Below are positions 54,074-63,943 of a stretch of DNA of 64,000 nt, piece after piece. The translations under genes were made by a program, and so were the position numbers. The stretch lies in the NCBI GenBank assembly GCA_000238815.2, contig AFXB01000004.1, forward strand, positions 180,130 to 244,129. Reading direction: 5' to 3'. The notes beneath the pieces were generated by a model. The model was not told the DNA's origin. It was given only the letters and a program-made list of their open reading frames with translations, and ran no database searches. The DNA is from SAR116 cluster alpha proteobacterium HIMB100. GTDB lineage: Bacteria > Pseudomonadota > Alphaproteobacteria > Puniceispirillales > Puniceispirillaceae. The number at the start of each line of letters is the position of its first letter. Position 1 is the first letter of the stretch.

Positions 54074-55110
54074 CCGAAGTTGAACAAGAGCCAGCTGAAC
54101 AGCCAAAGCCCAGGCGGCTGTTTTCTCTGTTAAAGCGGCTTTTTATTGTCACACTGTTGGCTGTCTTTGCACTTGCGCTGGCCGGCTACCTTTACAATGA
54201 TGTGATGCGAACGCAAAAAGGCCCGCATACGCAGACCGTCTTCTTTGACCTGTCACCTGGAACAGGGTTATTTAAGCTCAGATACGACCTGCATCGCGCC
54301 GGTGTTATCAGCCATCCTTGGCAGCTACAGCTGGCGGTGTTTTTTGGCCACGAAAAATTTGTACCAAAGGCTGGGGAATATGAGCTGCCTGCACAAGCTT
54401 CGCTTGACCAGATTATGCAGATTCTTCACTCTGGTCGCGTAGTTCAGCGCAAATTGACCGTTATTGAAGGCTGGCGTGGCTACGACATTATGATGGCGCT
54501 AAATGATGCTGAGGCGATGAGTTCAGTTATCCTCAATCAGCCGGAAGAAGGCAGCGTATTCCCGGACACGTATTTCTACACCAAAGGGACAGACAGACGG
54601 GCCCTGCTGGAGCAAATGCAGGCAAAGATGGAGATCACACTGGCAGAAATTTGGGCAGAACGTGCGCCTGATCTGCCGTTAAGCCAGCCTGAGGATCTGG
54701 TGAAACTTGCCTCTATTATCGAAAAGGAAACAGGGCAAACAGGTGAAAAGCCGCTGGTGTCTTCTGTATTTATCAACCGCTTGAATAAAAATATGCGGCT
54801 TCAATCTGACCCAACAGTGGCTTATGGCTTGGCCCTTGATCAGCCTCTGCCAAAGGTACTGACGAAATCCGACCTTGCCAGGCGTCACCGGTGGAACACT
54901 TATCGGTTTAAAGGGTTGCCAAAGACCCCCATTGCAAATCCCGGATATCAGTCATTATATGCTGCTGCTCATCCAGAAAATACAGACTTCTTGTATTTTG
55001 TGGCTGATGGCAAAGGCGGGCATAATTTTGCAAAAACACTGGACGCTCATAACCGGAATGTTAGACAGTACAGACAGATTATTCGAAACAACAAAGCCTT
55101 AAAAAACTAG
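54070..55110 (+). CDS. mltG: Endolytic murein transglycosylase MltG
   Basis: Cleaves nascent glycan strands in the periplasm. The 346-residue protein starts at GTG 54070 in a GTGA overlap with fabF. It has a short basic cytoplasmic N-terminus, one transmembrane helix (LFIVTLLAVFALALAGYLY, about residues 24-42), a LysM-like region and the YceG domain with the catalytic Glu in LASIIEKETGQ and the conserved NKNMRLQSDPTVAYG and RHRWNTYRFKGLPKTPIANPG. Following fabF is its usual place in alphaproteobacteria. Confidence 0.95.
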   Translation: MTEVEQEPAEQPKPRRLFSLLKRLFIVTLLAVFALALAGYLYNDVMRTQKGPHTQTVFFDLSPGTGLFKLRYDLHRAGVISHPWQLQLAVFFGHEKFVPKAGEYELPAQASLDQIMQILHSGRVVQRKLTVIEGWRGYDIMMALNDAEAMSSVILNQPEEGSVFPDTYFYTKGTDRRALLEQMQAKMEITLAEIWAERAPDLPLSQPEDLVKLASIIEKETGQTGEKPLVSSVFINRLNKNMRLQSDPTVAYGLALDQPLPKVLTKSDLARRHRWNTYRFKGLPKTPIANPGYQSLYAAAHPENTDFLYFVADGKGGHNFAKTLDAHNRNVRQYRQIIRNNKALKN

Positions 55111-55119
55111 GGGAGAGTG

Positions 55120-55749
55120 ATGATAACAAGACAAGGATTGATGCTTGTGCTGTCCTCGCCTTCAGGAGCAGGAAAAACATCTATTGCTCGTGAATTGCTA
55201 AAACGAGATAGCGAAATCATTATGTCTGTTTCGGCCACCACGCGCCAACGTCGTCCAGGCGAAACCGAAGGAAAAGACTATTTCTTTGTTGACGAGCAGC
55301 AATTTAAAACAGACATCAATAAAGGGTTGTTTTTAGAATATGCCCAAGTGTTTGATCATTATTATGGCACACCGCTGAAGCCTGTTCAGGACATGCTGGC
55401 TATGGGGCGTGATGTGTTGTTTGATATTGACTGGCAAGGCACGCAACAAATTAAAGCAAAGGCACGACAGGATTTGGTCTCTGTATTTGTTCTGCCCCCT
55501 TCAACAGCAGAACTTGAACGGCGTCTGCTGTCCAGGGCTCAGGACTCAGCTGAAGTTGTTGCAGGGCGGATGGCGCGTGCTGCAGATGAAATGAGCCACT
55601 ATCCTGAATATGACTACATTATTGTCAATCACGAGTTGGAAGCATCGATAGAGGCAGTGCATACCATTTTGAGAGCAGAGCGTTTACGAATAAGCCGTCA
55701 AGCTGGCCTGACAGAGTTCATGAAACAGCTGCGAGAGGACAGCTGCTAG
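55120..55749 (+). CDS. gmk: Guanylate kinase
   Basis: Phosphorylates GMP to GDP. The ~209-residue protein has the P-loop SSPSGAGKTSIARELL, the GMP-binding SATTRQRRPGETEGKDYFFV, and LFDIDWQGTQQIK. ATG 55120 fits the GGGGAGA site best; GTG 55117 is an alternative. It ends 12 bases before convergent rsmA. Confidence 0.97.
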   Translation: MITRQGLMLVLSSPSGAGKTSIARELLKRDSEIIMSVSATTRQRRPGETEGKDYFFVDEQQFKTDINKGLFLEYAQVFDHYYGTPLKPVQDMLAMGRDVLFDIDWQGTQQIKAKARQDLVSVFVLPPSTAELERRLLSRAQDSAEVVAGRMARAADEMSHYPEYDYIIVNHELEASIEAVHTILRAERLRISRQAGLTEFMKQLREDSC

Positions 55750-55761
55750 CCGAAAGATGAT

Positions 55762-56619
55762 TTAGCCAATCGAATTTTTTGTACGCATATGACGTGCTAA
55801 GCGACAAAAAGCTTCTATGCTCAGCTGTTCTGGGCGAATAGCCGGGTCAATATCAGCCTCGTTGAGCAATTCTTCTCCGCCATATTTTTTGAAGGATGCA
55901 CGCAGCATTTTGCGTCTCTGGCCAAAGGCGATCGCGGTTACCGTTTCCAGGTCGTGTTTTCTGCAGTCAAATAAGGGCGCCTTTCGCGGCAGTAAGTGAA
56001 CCACAGATGAGATGACTTTCGGCGGCGGGACAAAGGCTTGTGGCGGGACATCAAATTTCAGCTCGGCTTCACATAGCCATTGCGTAATCACAGACAGACG
56101 CCCATAAGCCTTATCTCCGGGCTGTGCCACCAGCCTCATCGCCACTTCTCGCTGAAACATAAGTGTTAGAGAAGCAAAAGCATGCGCATGGCCAAGCCAG
56201 GACAACAATAAAGTTGTGGCAATATTATATGGCAGATTGGCAACAATTTTTCGCGGTGCTTGACCCATCTCCCAAATCGGTTGGTTCAGCGCATCAGCTT
56301 CTATCAATGTAAGCTGGCCATTTGCTGTTTTGACCAAATGGTCAAGAAAGCTAATTACGCGGCGATCCTTTTCAATAGCGATAACTTCCCTTGCACCTTC
56401 AAGAAATAAAGCACGGGTCAGCCCGCCCGGACCCGGTCCAATCTCAAATACACTGCCTGTGAAGGGCGCAGCGGTTCGGGCAATACGCTGGGTAAGGTTC
56501 AGATCGAATATAAAATTCTGCCCAAGTGATTTGCGCGCGTCCAATGCAGTCTGGTTAACCAGTGTCCGCAGAGAGGGCAGGGTAAGGATTCTGTCAATGA
56601 GCTCTGTGTTGTCAGCCAT
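55762..56619 (-). CDS. rsmA: 16S rRNA dimethyladenosine transferase (KsgA)
   Basis: Dimethylates two adjacent adenines near the 3' end of 16S rRNA. From ATG 56619 the protein is 285 residues, with KSLGQNFIFDLNL, the SAM motif VFEIGPGPGGLTRALF and the catalytic NLPYNIATTLL. It overlaps the end of pdxA by eight bases. It is the last gene of lptF-lptG-surA-pdxA-rsmA, the conserved alphaproteobacterial order. Confidence 0.96.
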   Translation of the reverse strand: MADNTELIDRILTLPSLRTLVNQTALDARKSLGQNFIFDLNLTQRIARTAAPFTGSVFEIGPGPGGLTRALFLEGAREVIAIEKDRRVISFLDHLVKTANGQLTLIEADALNQPIWEMGQAPRKIVANLPYNIATTLLLSWLGHAHAFASLTLMFQREVAMRLVAQPGDKAYGRLSVITQWLCEAELKFDVPPQAFVPPPKVISSVVHLLPRKAPLFDCRKHDLETVTAIAFGQRRKMLRASFKKYGGEELLNEADIDPAIRPEQLSIEAFCRLARHMRTKNSIG

Positions 56620-57598
56620 TTTGAGCACATTCAGCCATGGTTCGGGCCATCTGTATTGCACTTATCAGACTGTCAGGTGAGCTGTTATATGTCGCGGCAC
56701 GATCAAAGGCCGTACCATGGTCAGGAGATGTGCGGATAAATGACAGCCCAAGCGTTACATTGACTGTATGATGGAAATCTATGGTTTTCACCGGTATGAG
56801 GGCCTGATCGTGATACATGCACAATACAGCATCATAGGCCTGCCGCCGTTCCTTATGGAACAGGCTGTCTGCAGAATAAGGGCCGGATAAAATGGCTTTT
56901 TGGGTTTCAGTGGCTGCTATCAGCTCTGACAGGATGTCTGTTTCAAAACGGCCAATATGTCCATCCTCGCCAGCATGGGGGTTCAGCCCGGCGATCGAAA
57001 TACGGGGCGCAGCACACCTAAAATAGCGATACAGTCCAGCTTCAAGATGATGAATTGTCTGTGTGAACAGTTCCGGCGTTACCACTGTTTCAACAGCTGA
57101 TAGCGGGATATGTACAGTAAGCGGCACAACGCGTAATTCAGCATTCGCCAGCATCATTACTGGAAAGCTGTTAGGGCCATCTAATGCCGCCAGAAATTCA
57201 GTATGGCCAGGAAATGTAAAGCCTTGCTCATATAAAACCGATTTTGAGATGGGGTTGGTCACCACAGCTGAAAACTGGCCATCTTTTACCTGTCTTACAG
57301 CTTGCTCAATCGCGTCTATGATAAGCGGGGCATTCTGTGCAGCTGGTTTGCCGGGTTGGGGATAAACGGGCCAGTCCACCTCCATTACACGGCAACAGGC
57401 ATCTGTCTTGCTCACCTCCTCATCAAAGGGCAAAAATTCAATCTCCAGCCCGCTTGCATGTGCTACGGCTGAAAGATGTTCGGTATTTCCCATTATAACG
57501 ATGTCTTTTTTTCCCTGAACCCATGCGCGCAGGGTAATTTCAGGGCCTATGCCAGACGGGTCCCCCGGCGTAACAAGGGCTGGCTTGATGTCGCTCAT
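56612..57598 (-). CDS. pdxA: 4-hydroxythreonine-4-phosphate dehydrogenase
   Basis: NAD-dependent step of pyridoxal phosphate synthesis by the DXP route. The 328-residue protein starts ALVTPGDPSGIGPEI and has the metal-binding region FPGHTEFLA, the GLNPHAGEDGHIGRFE motif and CMYHDQALIPVKTIDFHHTVNVTLGLSFIRTSPDHGTAFD. It overlaps surA by four bases (ATGA at 57595-57598). Confidence 0.97.
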   Translation of the reverse strand: MSDIKPALVTPGDPSGIGPEITLRAWVQGKKDIVIMGNTEHLSAVAHASGLEIEFLPFDEEVSKTDACCRVMEVDWPVYPQPGKPAAQNAPLIIDAIEQAVRQVKDGQFSAVVTNPISKSVLYEQGFTFPGHTEFLAALDGPNSFPVMMLANAELRVVPLTVHIPLSAVETVVTPELFTQTIHHLEAGLYRYFRCAAPRISIAGLNPHAGEDGHIGRFETDILSELIAATETQKAILSGPYSADSLFHKERRQAYDAVLCMYHDQALIPVKTIDFHHTVNVTLGLSFIRTSPDHGTAFDRAATYNSSPDSLISAIQMARTMAECAQNG

Positions 57599-58920
57599 AG
57601 GCTGTCATCTTTGTAGGTGATGCTGGCTTGTCTTTGTAGTCTCAATAAGAAGCGACCGCTGATGGTTGAGAGCAGTTTTTCAAGTTCGGCCTGTTCAATA
57701 ACTTTGATGTCAGGCAATTGAAATCCAGGCATGGATTTATCACACAGCATGAAGATGACCATTCCCTCACTAAAAGGTAATGGTGGTGTCATCTCGCCAA
57801 CATCCAGATCAAGAATGACTTTTTGCAGCTGGGGCGACAGGCTTCCAACACTTATATTCTTAATCTCAGAAGAGACGTCCGGGGCCAGGCTCTTCCCCAA
57901 TCCAGCCAGCTCATCACAGCTGTTGAGGTTTTGTGTCTGTTGCAGCAACATGTCTGCTGCCTGCTCCCTTTGTTCTGCTGAAGCTGTTGCCGGCGTGGGA
58001 GAAACGGCACGTGTCAGGGAAACTGTAGCCGCAAGCGGGTCCATCTGACCGAGTTCACGCATGTCTCGCTTTCGCAAGATAAATACCTGACCACCAAATA
58101 CCAGTGGACCAACCACCTCACCCTTATCAGCGGCCATCAAAGGTGTTTTGACAAGGTTTGGTAATCTGGACACAAAGACCCAGTCAACCAGCCCCCCTTT
58201 GCCAGATGTTGCCGCATCAGAATATTGCTGGGCGATACTTGCAAAATCTGCCCCTTTGTTCAGGGCGGCAATAATTTGTTCAGCTAGCGCTTCGGTTTCT
58301 TCCAGCGAACGATTTGGGTTGGGAAGCAGAATGATTTCGCTGAATCTAATTTGTGGTTCACTTTTCAATTGTTTTAGCTTAGCCAATTCCTGTTCTGCTG
58401 ACTTGCCGACATTTCTGAATTGTCGCTTGAATTTCTGGCGCAGACTATTTCCCCATAAAATATCTGCTTTGATCTTGTTAAGCACGGTGCGTTGCGGGAT
58501 ATTCAGCTGTTTTAGAATTGCTGAACCTGGCTTGCCATCACGTCCAAAATTTTGATCCAGAATTTGGCGGGCCGCCCCATCAAGTTGTGGGACAATGCCG
58601 GGCACCACCGTTTTTCCAAACTGTGTCTTTAACCTGTCGCCAATCAGGCCTTGTAAGGCGTCTCGGCGAAGTTCCTGTTCTGCAAGGTCCAGTTGAGATG
58701 ATGCGCGCAGAAACAAAACCCTGTCCGCCAGCTCAAAATTGGTAATTGGCTCACCATTCACAACAGCGATAACTTTTATTTCGTCCCTTGCGTGAACAGG
58801 AAGGAACGAGAAAACAGAAGCTAAAATAGCGCTAACAAAAACCCCTAGCCGGATTGTCCGGAGTTTCTGATTAACCTTCAGCAACAAGCTGTTATGGCTA
58901 TGATACCTCTGTGAAATCAT
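57595..58920 (-). CDS. surA: SurA-type periplasmic chaperone / peptidyl-prolyl isomerase
   Basis: A 441-residue chaperone for outer-membrane proteins. A signal peptide is visible (LRTIRLGVFVSAILASVFSFLPVHA, about residues 21-45). The SurA N-domain (VNGEPITNFELADRVLFL) is followed by one clear parvulin domain at about residues 195-280 (IRFSEIILL, ADFASIAQQYSDAATSGKGGLVDWV). The second parvulin domain typical of E. coli SurA is weak or absent. The neighbours lptF, lptG, pdxA and rsmA support the call. Confidence 0.92.
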   Translation of the reverse strand: MISQRYHSHNSLLLKVNQKLRTIRLGVFVSAILASVFSFLPVHARDEIKVIAVVNGEPITNFELADRVLFLRASSQLDLAEQELRRDALQGLIGDRLKTQFGKTVVPGIVPQLDGAARQILDQNFGRDGKPGSAILKQLNIPQRTVLNKIKADILWGNSLRQKFKRQFRNVGKSAEQELAKLKQLKSEPQIRFSEIILLPNPNRSLEETEALAEQIIAALNKGADFASIAQQYSDAATSGKGGLVDWVFVSRLPNLVKTPLMAADKGEVVGPLVFGGQVFILRKRDMRELGQMDPLAATVSLTRAVSPTPATASAEQREQAADMLLQQTQNLNSCDELAGLGKSLAPDVSSEIKNISVGSLSPQLQKVILDLDVGEMTPPLPFSEGMVIFMLCDKSMPGFQLPDIKVIEQAELEKLLSTISGRFLLRLQRQASITYKDDSL

Positions 58921-58929
58921 GATGATCCT

Positions 58930-60039
58930 CTATTCGTCAACGCGCGCCAAAAGAAAGCCGCTGAAAAGACAGATTAACAATGCTGGTGCCCACCCAGCCA
59001 ATACATAAGGTAATTTTGCTGTATTCCCAAGCAGATAGACAAGATCGGACAGGAAATAAACAGCAAACCCGCTGCCTAACCCGAGAATGATCAATCTTGT
59101 TTTTGTTTGCCGTGAAAAATGAAGCAATGTGAAGCTGGCGGCCAGAAGAGCGAGTCCAATAAGTTTGAAGGGTGTCGATAATAACTGATGAAAAAACACC
59201 AGATGCTGGTTAACTGGAAGGCCCGCACGCTTTTGCACAGCAATGAAGCTGGGCAATTTATAAATGCTGACAGTTTTTGGCGGCAGGCTGCTCTCTGCCA
59301 AGTCAGAGGCTTGCAGGGCTGTAGGCAGCAGCACATCACCAAGAAACAGCCGCTGCCCATCATTTTGAATGCGTGTTGCGTTTGAAATGATCCAACTGTT
59401 ATTGATCAGTTTCATTTCATCAGCTTGCAGCCTCCAGGATAACTGACCATTCGCTTCAAGCTGGTAAATCAGTGGTGATGAGATCACTGCCTTGTCAACC
59501 TGAAGCGTTTTTCCGTTTATGATGAAATTATTGCCTGCTTCAACATCACGCATCCAAATGCCATTTGTTGAAATGGACAATTCTGACTGATCTTTTCGGC
59601 CAAATATATTTTCAACCAAATAGTCATATTGTTTTGCTGAGGCAGCTGCAATGGGATTGATAATGCTTACATGGAACAGACCAAAGATAAACACGGTCAC
59701 AATAACCGGAAGCAAGGCTTGCCATATATTTTGTCCTGTCGTACGGACGACCAGAAATTCATGCGTTCTGCCCCACATGTAAAAACAAATCATGGATCCG
59801 AACAAAACCGCAAAGGGTAAAATTTCATCCATCAATGTGGGCACATTGATAATGCCTAAAAATATGATATAGAGCGATGACAGTTCTGGAGCCTTTTGTC
59901 CGGCACGCCTCAGAAGTTCGATAATCTCAATAAAAGTGATAAAGCTGACCAGTACTGCAAGTGTAAGGAGTACTATTTTTGCGTATTTTCGAGACATATA
60001 GCTGAACAATGTCAGCGGAATTGAATAAAAGAAGCTCAC
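58930..60039 (-). CDS. lptG: LPS export ABC transporter permease LptG
   Basis: A 369-residue YjgP/YjgQ-family permease with membrane helices near the N-terminus (YAKIVLLTLAVLVSFITFIEII and IINVPTLMDEILPFAVLFGSMICFY) and three near the C-terminus, separated by a large periplasmic beta-jellyroll. It works with LptF and LptB to pull lipopolysaccharide from the inner membrane. It overlaps lptF by four bases and lies 9 bases before surA. Confidence 0.94.
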   Translation of the reverse strand: MSFFYSIPLTLFSYMSRKYAKIVLLTLAVLVSFITFIEIIELLRRAGQKAPELSSLYIIFLGIINVPTLMDEILPFAVLFGSMICFYMWGRTHEFLVVRTTGQNIWQALLPVIVTVFIFGLFHVSIINPIAAASAKQYDYLVENIFGRKDQSELSISTNGIWMRDVEAGNNFIINGKTLQVDKAVISSPLIYQLEANGQLSWRLQADEMKLINNSWIISNATRIQNDGQRLFLGDVLLPTALQASDLAESSLPPKTVSIYKLPSFIAVQKRAGLPVNQHLVFFHQLLSTPFKLIGLALLAASFTLLHFSRQTKTRLIILGLGSGFAVYFLSDLVYLLGNTAKLPYVLAGWAPALLICLFSGFLLARVDE

Positions 60040-61184
60040 TGTACCTGCCCCTTACGTGACAGCATTGCGGCCAAACGCTGGTTCAGCCGTGCCCAACCTG
60101 ACAGGAAAGCAGTCGGATTCCATAACATATATAAACCCAGAAATATTGGCAGCAGAACGGTTAAATACATGGATGGCCATAACACAGGTGTGCTGGCCGT
60201 CAGTGAACGAGTCAAAATCAAACCCGCTTGAATCAGAATGCCTAATAATGAGACGGCCAAAATACGTCTGCTCACGGTTTCTCGTAAAATACGGCCATGA
60301 AGCATTATGGCTGTGGCAAGAATAGCAAGGCAAAGGCCAAGGAAAGGAGAGGCGAGACGATAATGTCCCATGGCTTTTCGCTCGGCGGCATATACAGCTG
60401 GTATCGTTTGTGGCGGATTCAGCAGATTGAAAATGCTTTCCTCGTTGGAATCGATAATATCCCGCTTTGTCTTATCATTTGTTTGCGTCCCGATATCGAG
60501 CGCGTGTGTTTCAAATGATAATGATGCTGTAGCTGTTCCATCGACAGCCAATTCGGTGCGTTGCCCGTTATGCAGAACAAAAAGTGGCCGTCCGTCTGAG
60601 ATTGAAAACTGTCCGCTCTCTGATGTCAGAGTGACCAGACGTTCAGGATTGCGGGCATCTTGGATGAAGACCTGACCCACTTCATTCTGGCTTACACGCT
60701 CGCCGACATAAAGGGTAAGGTCATCAGCGATATCCATAAATACATTATCCTGGACCAACAGCTTAGGAATGGAGGCCCTGACAAGAGTCTGGAGTTCTTT
60801 GAATTTCGAAAACCCGTAAGGCAGAACCACAACTGAATTAACCATCAATATGCCTGACAGCAAAACCCCGAATAAAATTGGCATTTTGCTGAATTGCCTG
60901 GGGCTCAAGCCTACAGCTTGCATCACGACCAATTCTCGGTCAGACAAAAATCTATAGATTGTCCAAATCACCCCGATGAACCCGGCCATGGGCAAAGCAA
61001 TCATCAGCCATAAGGGCAACGGGAATAAGGATAACATCAGAAAATCTGTGAATTTTGCGCCCTTATTGACCACTAATTCCAGCATCCGTAATGCATGATT
61101 CAGCCATACCACGCCTAAAAGGCTGGCTAAGATCAGCAGCGTAGTAAAAAAGAACTGTCGGAACAGATAGCTGTGGAAATTCAT
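60036..61184 (-). CDS. lptF: LPS export ABC transporter permease LptF
   Basis: A 382-residue YjgP/YjgQ-family permease, the partner of LptG. The N-terminal helix YLFRQFFFTTLLILASLLGVVWL, the FPLPLWLMIALPMAGFIGVIWTIYRF-like second and third helices and ELVVMQAVGLSPRQF are hallmarks. I start it at ATG 61184; GTG 61211 would add nine residues. First gene of the operon; the promoter should lie in the 230 bases shared with divergent pepA, where I see no clear hexamers. Confidence 0.94.
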   Translation of the reverse strand: MNFHSYLFRQFFFTTLLILASLLGVVWLNHALRMLELVVNKGAKFTDFLMLSLFPLPLWLMIALPMAGFIGVIWTIYRFLSDRELVVMQAVGLSPRQFSKMPILFGVLLSGILMVNSVVVLPYGFSKFKELQTLVRASIPKLLVQDNVFMDIADDLTLYVGERVSQNEVGQVFIQDARNPERLVTLTSESGQFSISDGRPLFVLHNGQRTELAVDGTATASLSFETHALDIGTQTNDKTKRDIIDSNEESIFNLLNPPQTIPAVYAAERKAMGHYRLASPFLGLCLAILATAIMLHGRILRETVSRRILAVSLLGILIQAGLILTRSLTASTPVLWPSMYLTVLLPIFLGLYMLWNPTAFLSGWARLNQRLAAMLSRKGQVQ

Positions 61185-61417
61185 AGAGTCTTTATCCCGT
61201 TTACGAGACACGATGTTTCAAACCAAATTAACGACAAAAAATTCGGAATCGTGAACTTTTAGCATATCTCTGCTTGTTTTCCTAGTCAGCTTTATGGCGG
61301 AGACACTGTATCCGGCAAATTTCATCATTTGGATAAACTACTGGAAAAATGGCTTTATCTTACCTACATAGGAACAATCGGCCTGAGGCCGACAGTGTAA
61401 CGCAGACAGGTGAAGTC

Positions 61418-62872
61418 ATGCCAAATCGTTTAACTATTCATTTTTCACGCAAATCATTGGACACACATGTCAGGCTGGTGCTCATGCATTCAGATTCCGG
61501 CTTTGTAAATCACCTTGATGAGGCGCAAACGAACACGCTGATGAAGGTTTGTAATTCAGCAGAGTTCACCGGAAAATCGGGCCAATTTTTGCAAATGCAC
61601 GCAGAAGAGGGGCCGGTTCTGGTTGCGGGCATTGGAAAAGGGCTTGATACAGGCATGTCTGCTGAAAACTGGGGTGGCCGTCTGTATGAGCAGATGAAGC
61701 ACACACCTTTCAACAAGGTGCAGGTGGATGCTGACCTTCTGCCTGCGGATATATTGCTGTCTGTTCTGAACGGTGCACTGTCTGCCAGCTACTATTTTGA
61801 TCAGTATTTTACCGTCAAGAAAGACGAAGAAAAAATAACTGAATTTATGGTATTGACGGATAATGAAGCCAACCTGGCCAACGAATGGGAACAGCAAAAA
61901 GCACTGGTCGATGGTGTCTTCACCGCACGTGATTTGCTGTATGAACCTGCCAATATCCTGTATCCGGACGAATTTGCGAGACGCTGTACAGAGCTTGAAG
62001 TTGTTGGTCTGGATATTCGCGTCCTGAATGAGGCAGAGCTCGAAAAAATGGGTATGGGGGCTCTGCTTGGCGTAGGCCAGGGATCTCGCCGCGATTCATC
62101 AGTGGTTGTGATGAATTGGCAAGGGGGAGGCGATGAAGCGCCTGTCGCTCTAGTTGGAAAGGGCGTTTGTTTTGATACAGGTGGCATTTCGTTAAAGCCT
62201 GCTAAAGGCATGGAAGATATGAAATGGGATATGGGTGGCGCGGCAGCTGTGACCGGGGCTATGCACGCAATTGCCGGCCGAAAAGTAAAGCGAAATGTCG
62301 TTGGTGTTATTGGCCTTGTTGAAAATATGCCTGACGGAAACGCCCAGCGCCCGGGAGATGTTGTCACGTCAATGTCAGGCCAGACAATTGAAGTGATCAA
62401 CACTGATGCGGAAGGCCGTTTGGTTCTGGCCGATGTGCTGACCTATATCCAGGACACCTACAAGCCTCAGGCGATTGTTGATTTGGCTACCTTGACCGGT
62501 GCGATAATTGTGTCGCTTGGAAAAGAATATGCAGGTTTGTTTGCTAATAATGACCAACTGGCACAGGCAGTGTCTGAAGCTGGTAACAAGGTGGATGAAA
62601 AATGTTGGCGCATGCCAATGGGCCAGGCTTATGATGACATGTTGAAGTCACATATCGCGGATATGAAAAATATTGGCGGTCCATATGGAGGTTCAATCAC
62701 TGCCGCTTGTTTTCTGCAGCGGTTCATCAAGGATGATACACCTTGGGTGCATCTGGATATTGCTGGAAAAGCATGGTCTGATAAGGCCAAACCAACTGTA
62801 CCCAAAGGCGGAACCGGTTTTGGTGTGCGCCTGTTAAACCGGGTGATTGATGACTGGACGGACATGAAGTAG
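61418..62872 (+). CDS. pepA: Leucyl aminopeptidase (M17)
   Basis: A cytosolic di-zinc or manganese aminopeptidase. From ATG 61418 (AGGTGAAG upstream) it has 484 residues; the frame is open from 61349 but that leader is not conserved. The metal and catalytic motifs are GKGVCFDTGGISLKPAKGME, MKWDMGGAAAV and the M17 signature NTDAEGRLVLAD. The E. coli relative also binds DNA; no sign of that is seen here. Its TAG stop is directly followed by the holC ATG. Confidence 0.95.
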   Translation: MPNRLTIHFSRKSLDTHVRLVLMHSDSGFVNHLDEAQTNTLMKVCNSAEFTGKSGQFLQMHAEEGPVLVAGIGKGLDTGMSAENWGGRLYEQMKHTPFNKVQVDADLLPADILLSVLNGALSASYYFDQYFTVKKDEEKITEFMVLTDNEANLANEWEQQKALVDGVFTARDLLYEPANILYPDEFARRCTELEVVGLDIRVLNEAELEKMGMGALLGVGQGSRRDSSVVVMNWQGGGDEAPVALVGKGVCFDTGGISLKPAKGMEDMKWDMGGAAAVTGAMHAIAGRKVKRNVVGVIGLVENMPDGNAQRPGDVVTSMSGQTIEVINTDAEGRLVLADVLTYIQDTYKPQAIVDLATLTGAIIVSLGKEYAGLFANNDQLAQAVSEAGNKVDEKCWRMPMGQAYDDMLKSHIADMKNIGGPYGGSITAACFLQRFIKDDTPWVHLDIAGKAWSDKAKPTVPKGGTGFGVRLLNRVIDDWTDMK

Positions 62873-63376
62873 ATGACAGAGGGGCAACAAGACAGCCATA
62901 CTTCTGATAAACATGCCTCACGGTCTTTGCAGATCGATTTCTATCATTTGCGTGACGCTGACCTTGCCACACCGCTGGCCATGCTCGCACATAAAACAGC
63001 AGCTTCAGGACATAAGCTGCTGGTTCTGGGACAGCAAGCAAGCTTTGCTGCCATTAGCGAGAAATTATGGTCTTTTCGGCCGGATAGTTTTCTTGCGCAT
63101 GACAGCGATTCGGCTGATGGGCAGGAACATGCCAGCGTTTGGCTCAGCAGTGATGTTGAGGCAAATCAGATTCAGGCAAGCTTTCTTGCATTAACTTCCG
63201 GTCTTGAGCCTCCGGATATTCGGCAGTTTGATCGCATTTTCAATTTGTTTGACGGAACCAGCGAGACAGCTCTTGCTGTTGCCAGGGACAGCTGGCGTCG
63301 CTGGTCGGCCATAGAACAGGTAAGTTGTCGATATTTCTCTCAAGATGAGCAGGGCCGCTGGAGCCAAAAGAAATAA
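62873..63376 (+). CDS. holC: DNA polymerase III chi subunit
   Basis: A 167-residue HolC-type protein that links the clamp loader to SSB. The core is IDFYHLRDADLATPLAMLAHKTAASGHKLLVL, then FLAHDS and VWLSSD, then FDRIFNLFDG, matching the chi pattern. A ~20-residue polar leader precedes the core, and a later start is possible but not evident. pepA-holC is a common order in proteobacteria. Confidence 0.92.
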   Translation: MTEGQQDSHTSDKHASRSLQIDFYHLRDADLATPLAMLAHKTAASGHKLLVLGQQASFAAISEKLWSFRPDSFLAHDSDSADGQEHASVWLSSDVEANQIQASFLALTSGLEPPDIRQFDRIFNLFDGTSETALAVARDSWRRWSAIEQVSCRYFSQDEQGRWSQKK

Positions 63377-63426
63377 AAAGGCCTCTTACTGGTTCATTTA
63401 CTCTGGCAGGCGGCGGAAAATAGCCC

Positions 63427-63454
63427 TTGTCATCCAGCTAGAGTTTGTTATAAG
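63427..63454 (+). promoter_or_regulatory. Probable promoter for ndk
   Basis: TTGTCA (63427-63432) and TATAAG (63449-63454) are 16 bases apart, each one base from consensus. They give ndk a leader of about 35 bases. Confidence 0.65.
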
Positions 63455-63493
63455 GCGGCACAGGTCAGTTATCTATTCAAAAAGGACACCATC

Positions 63494-63916
63494 ATGGCGG
63501 TTACACGCACATTTTCGATCATTAAACCAGATGCCACACGTCGTAATCTGACAGGGGCAATCAACGCTAAAATTGAGGAAGCCGGTCTGCGTATTGTTGG
63601 CCAGAGACGAATCCACATGACGCGTGAACAGGCACAAACCTTTTACGCCGTGCATGCTGAGCGTCCATTTTATGACGATCTCGTCGCGTTCATGACTTCA
63701 GGTCCCGTTGTTGTACAGGTACTGGAAGCTGAAAATGCGGTGTCATCATATCGCGAAATTATGGGCGCAACAAACCCGGCTGATGCTGCTGACGGCACAA
63801 TCAGAAAGCTGTTTGCAGAATCAATTGAAGCAAATTCTGTGCATGGGTCAGACAGCGATGAAAATGCGGCTATTGAAATTGGCCATTTTTTCACAGATGG
63901 CGATATCGTAGGCTAA
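63494..63916 (+). CDS. ndk: Nucleoside diphosphate kinase
   Basis: Transfers phosphate from ATP to nucleoside diphosphates. The 140-residue protein begins with [19 protein letters not shown] and has the active-site histidine in [13 protein letters not shown] near residue 117, with the preceding [18 protein letters not shown]. The length is typical. It starts at ATG 63494 after AAAAAGGACACC. The gene is complete; the sequence then degrades into the artefact tail. Confidence 0.97.
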   Translation: MAVTRTFSIIKPDATRRNLTGAINAKIEEAGLRIVGQRRIHMTREQAQTFYAVHAERPFYDDLVAFMTSGPVVVQVLEAENAVSSYREIMGATNPADAADGTIRKLFAESIEANSVHGSDSDENAAIEIGHFFTDGDIVG

Positions 63917-63943
63917 GCTCCGACTGTCCGAACTCTAAAAAAA

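Noticed and set aside
61801..62403. 200-codon open frame on the minus strand opposite pepA
   Set aside because: It lies entirely within the strongly conserved pepA gene, has a Pro/Ser/Thr-rich composition without motifs, and is explained by codon bias of the opposite strand.
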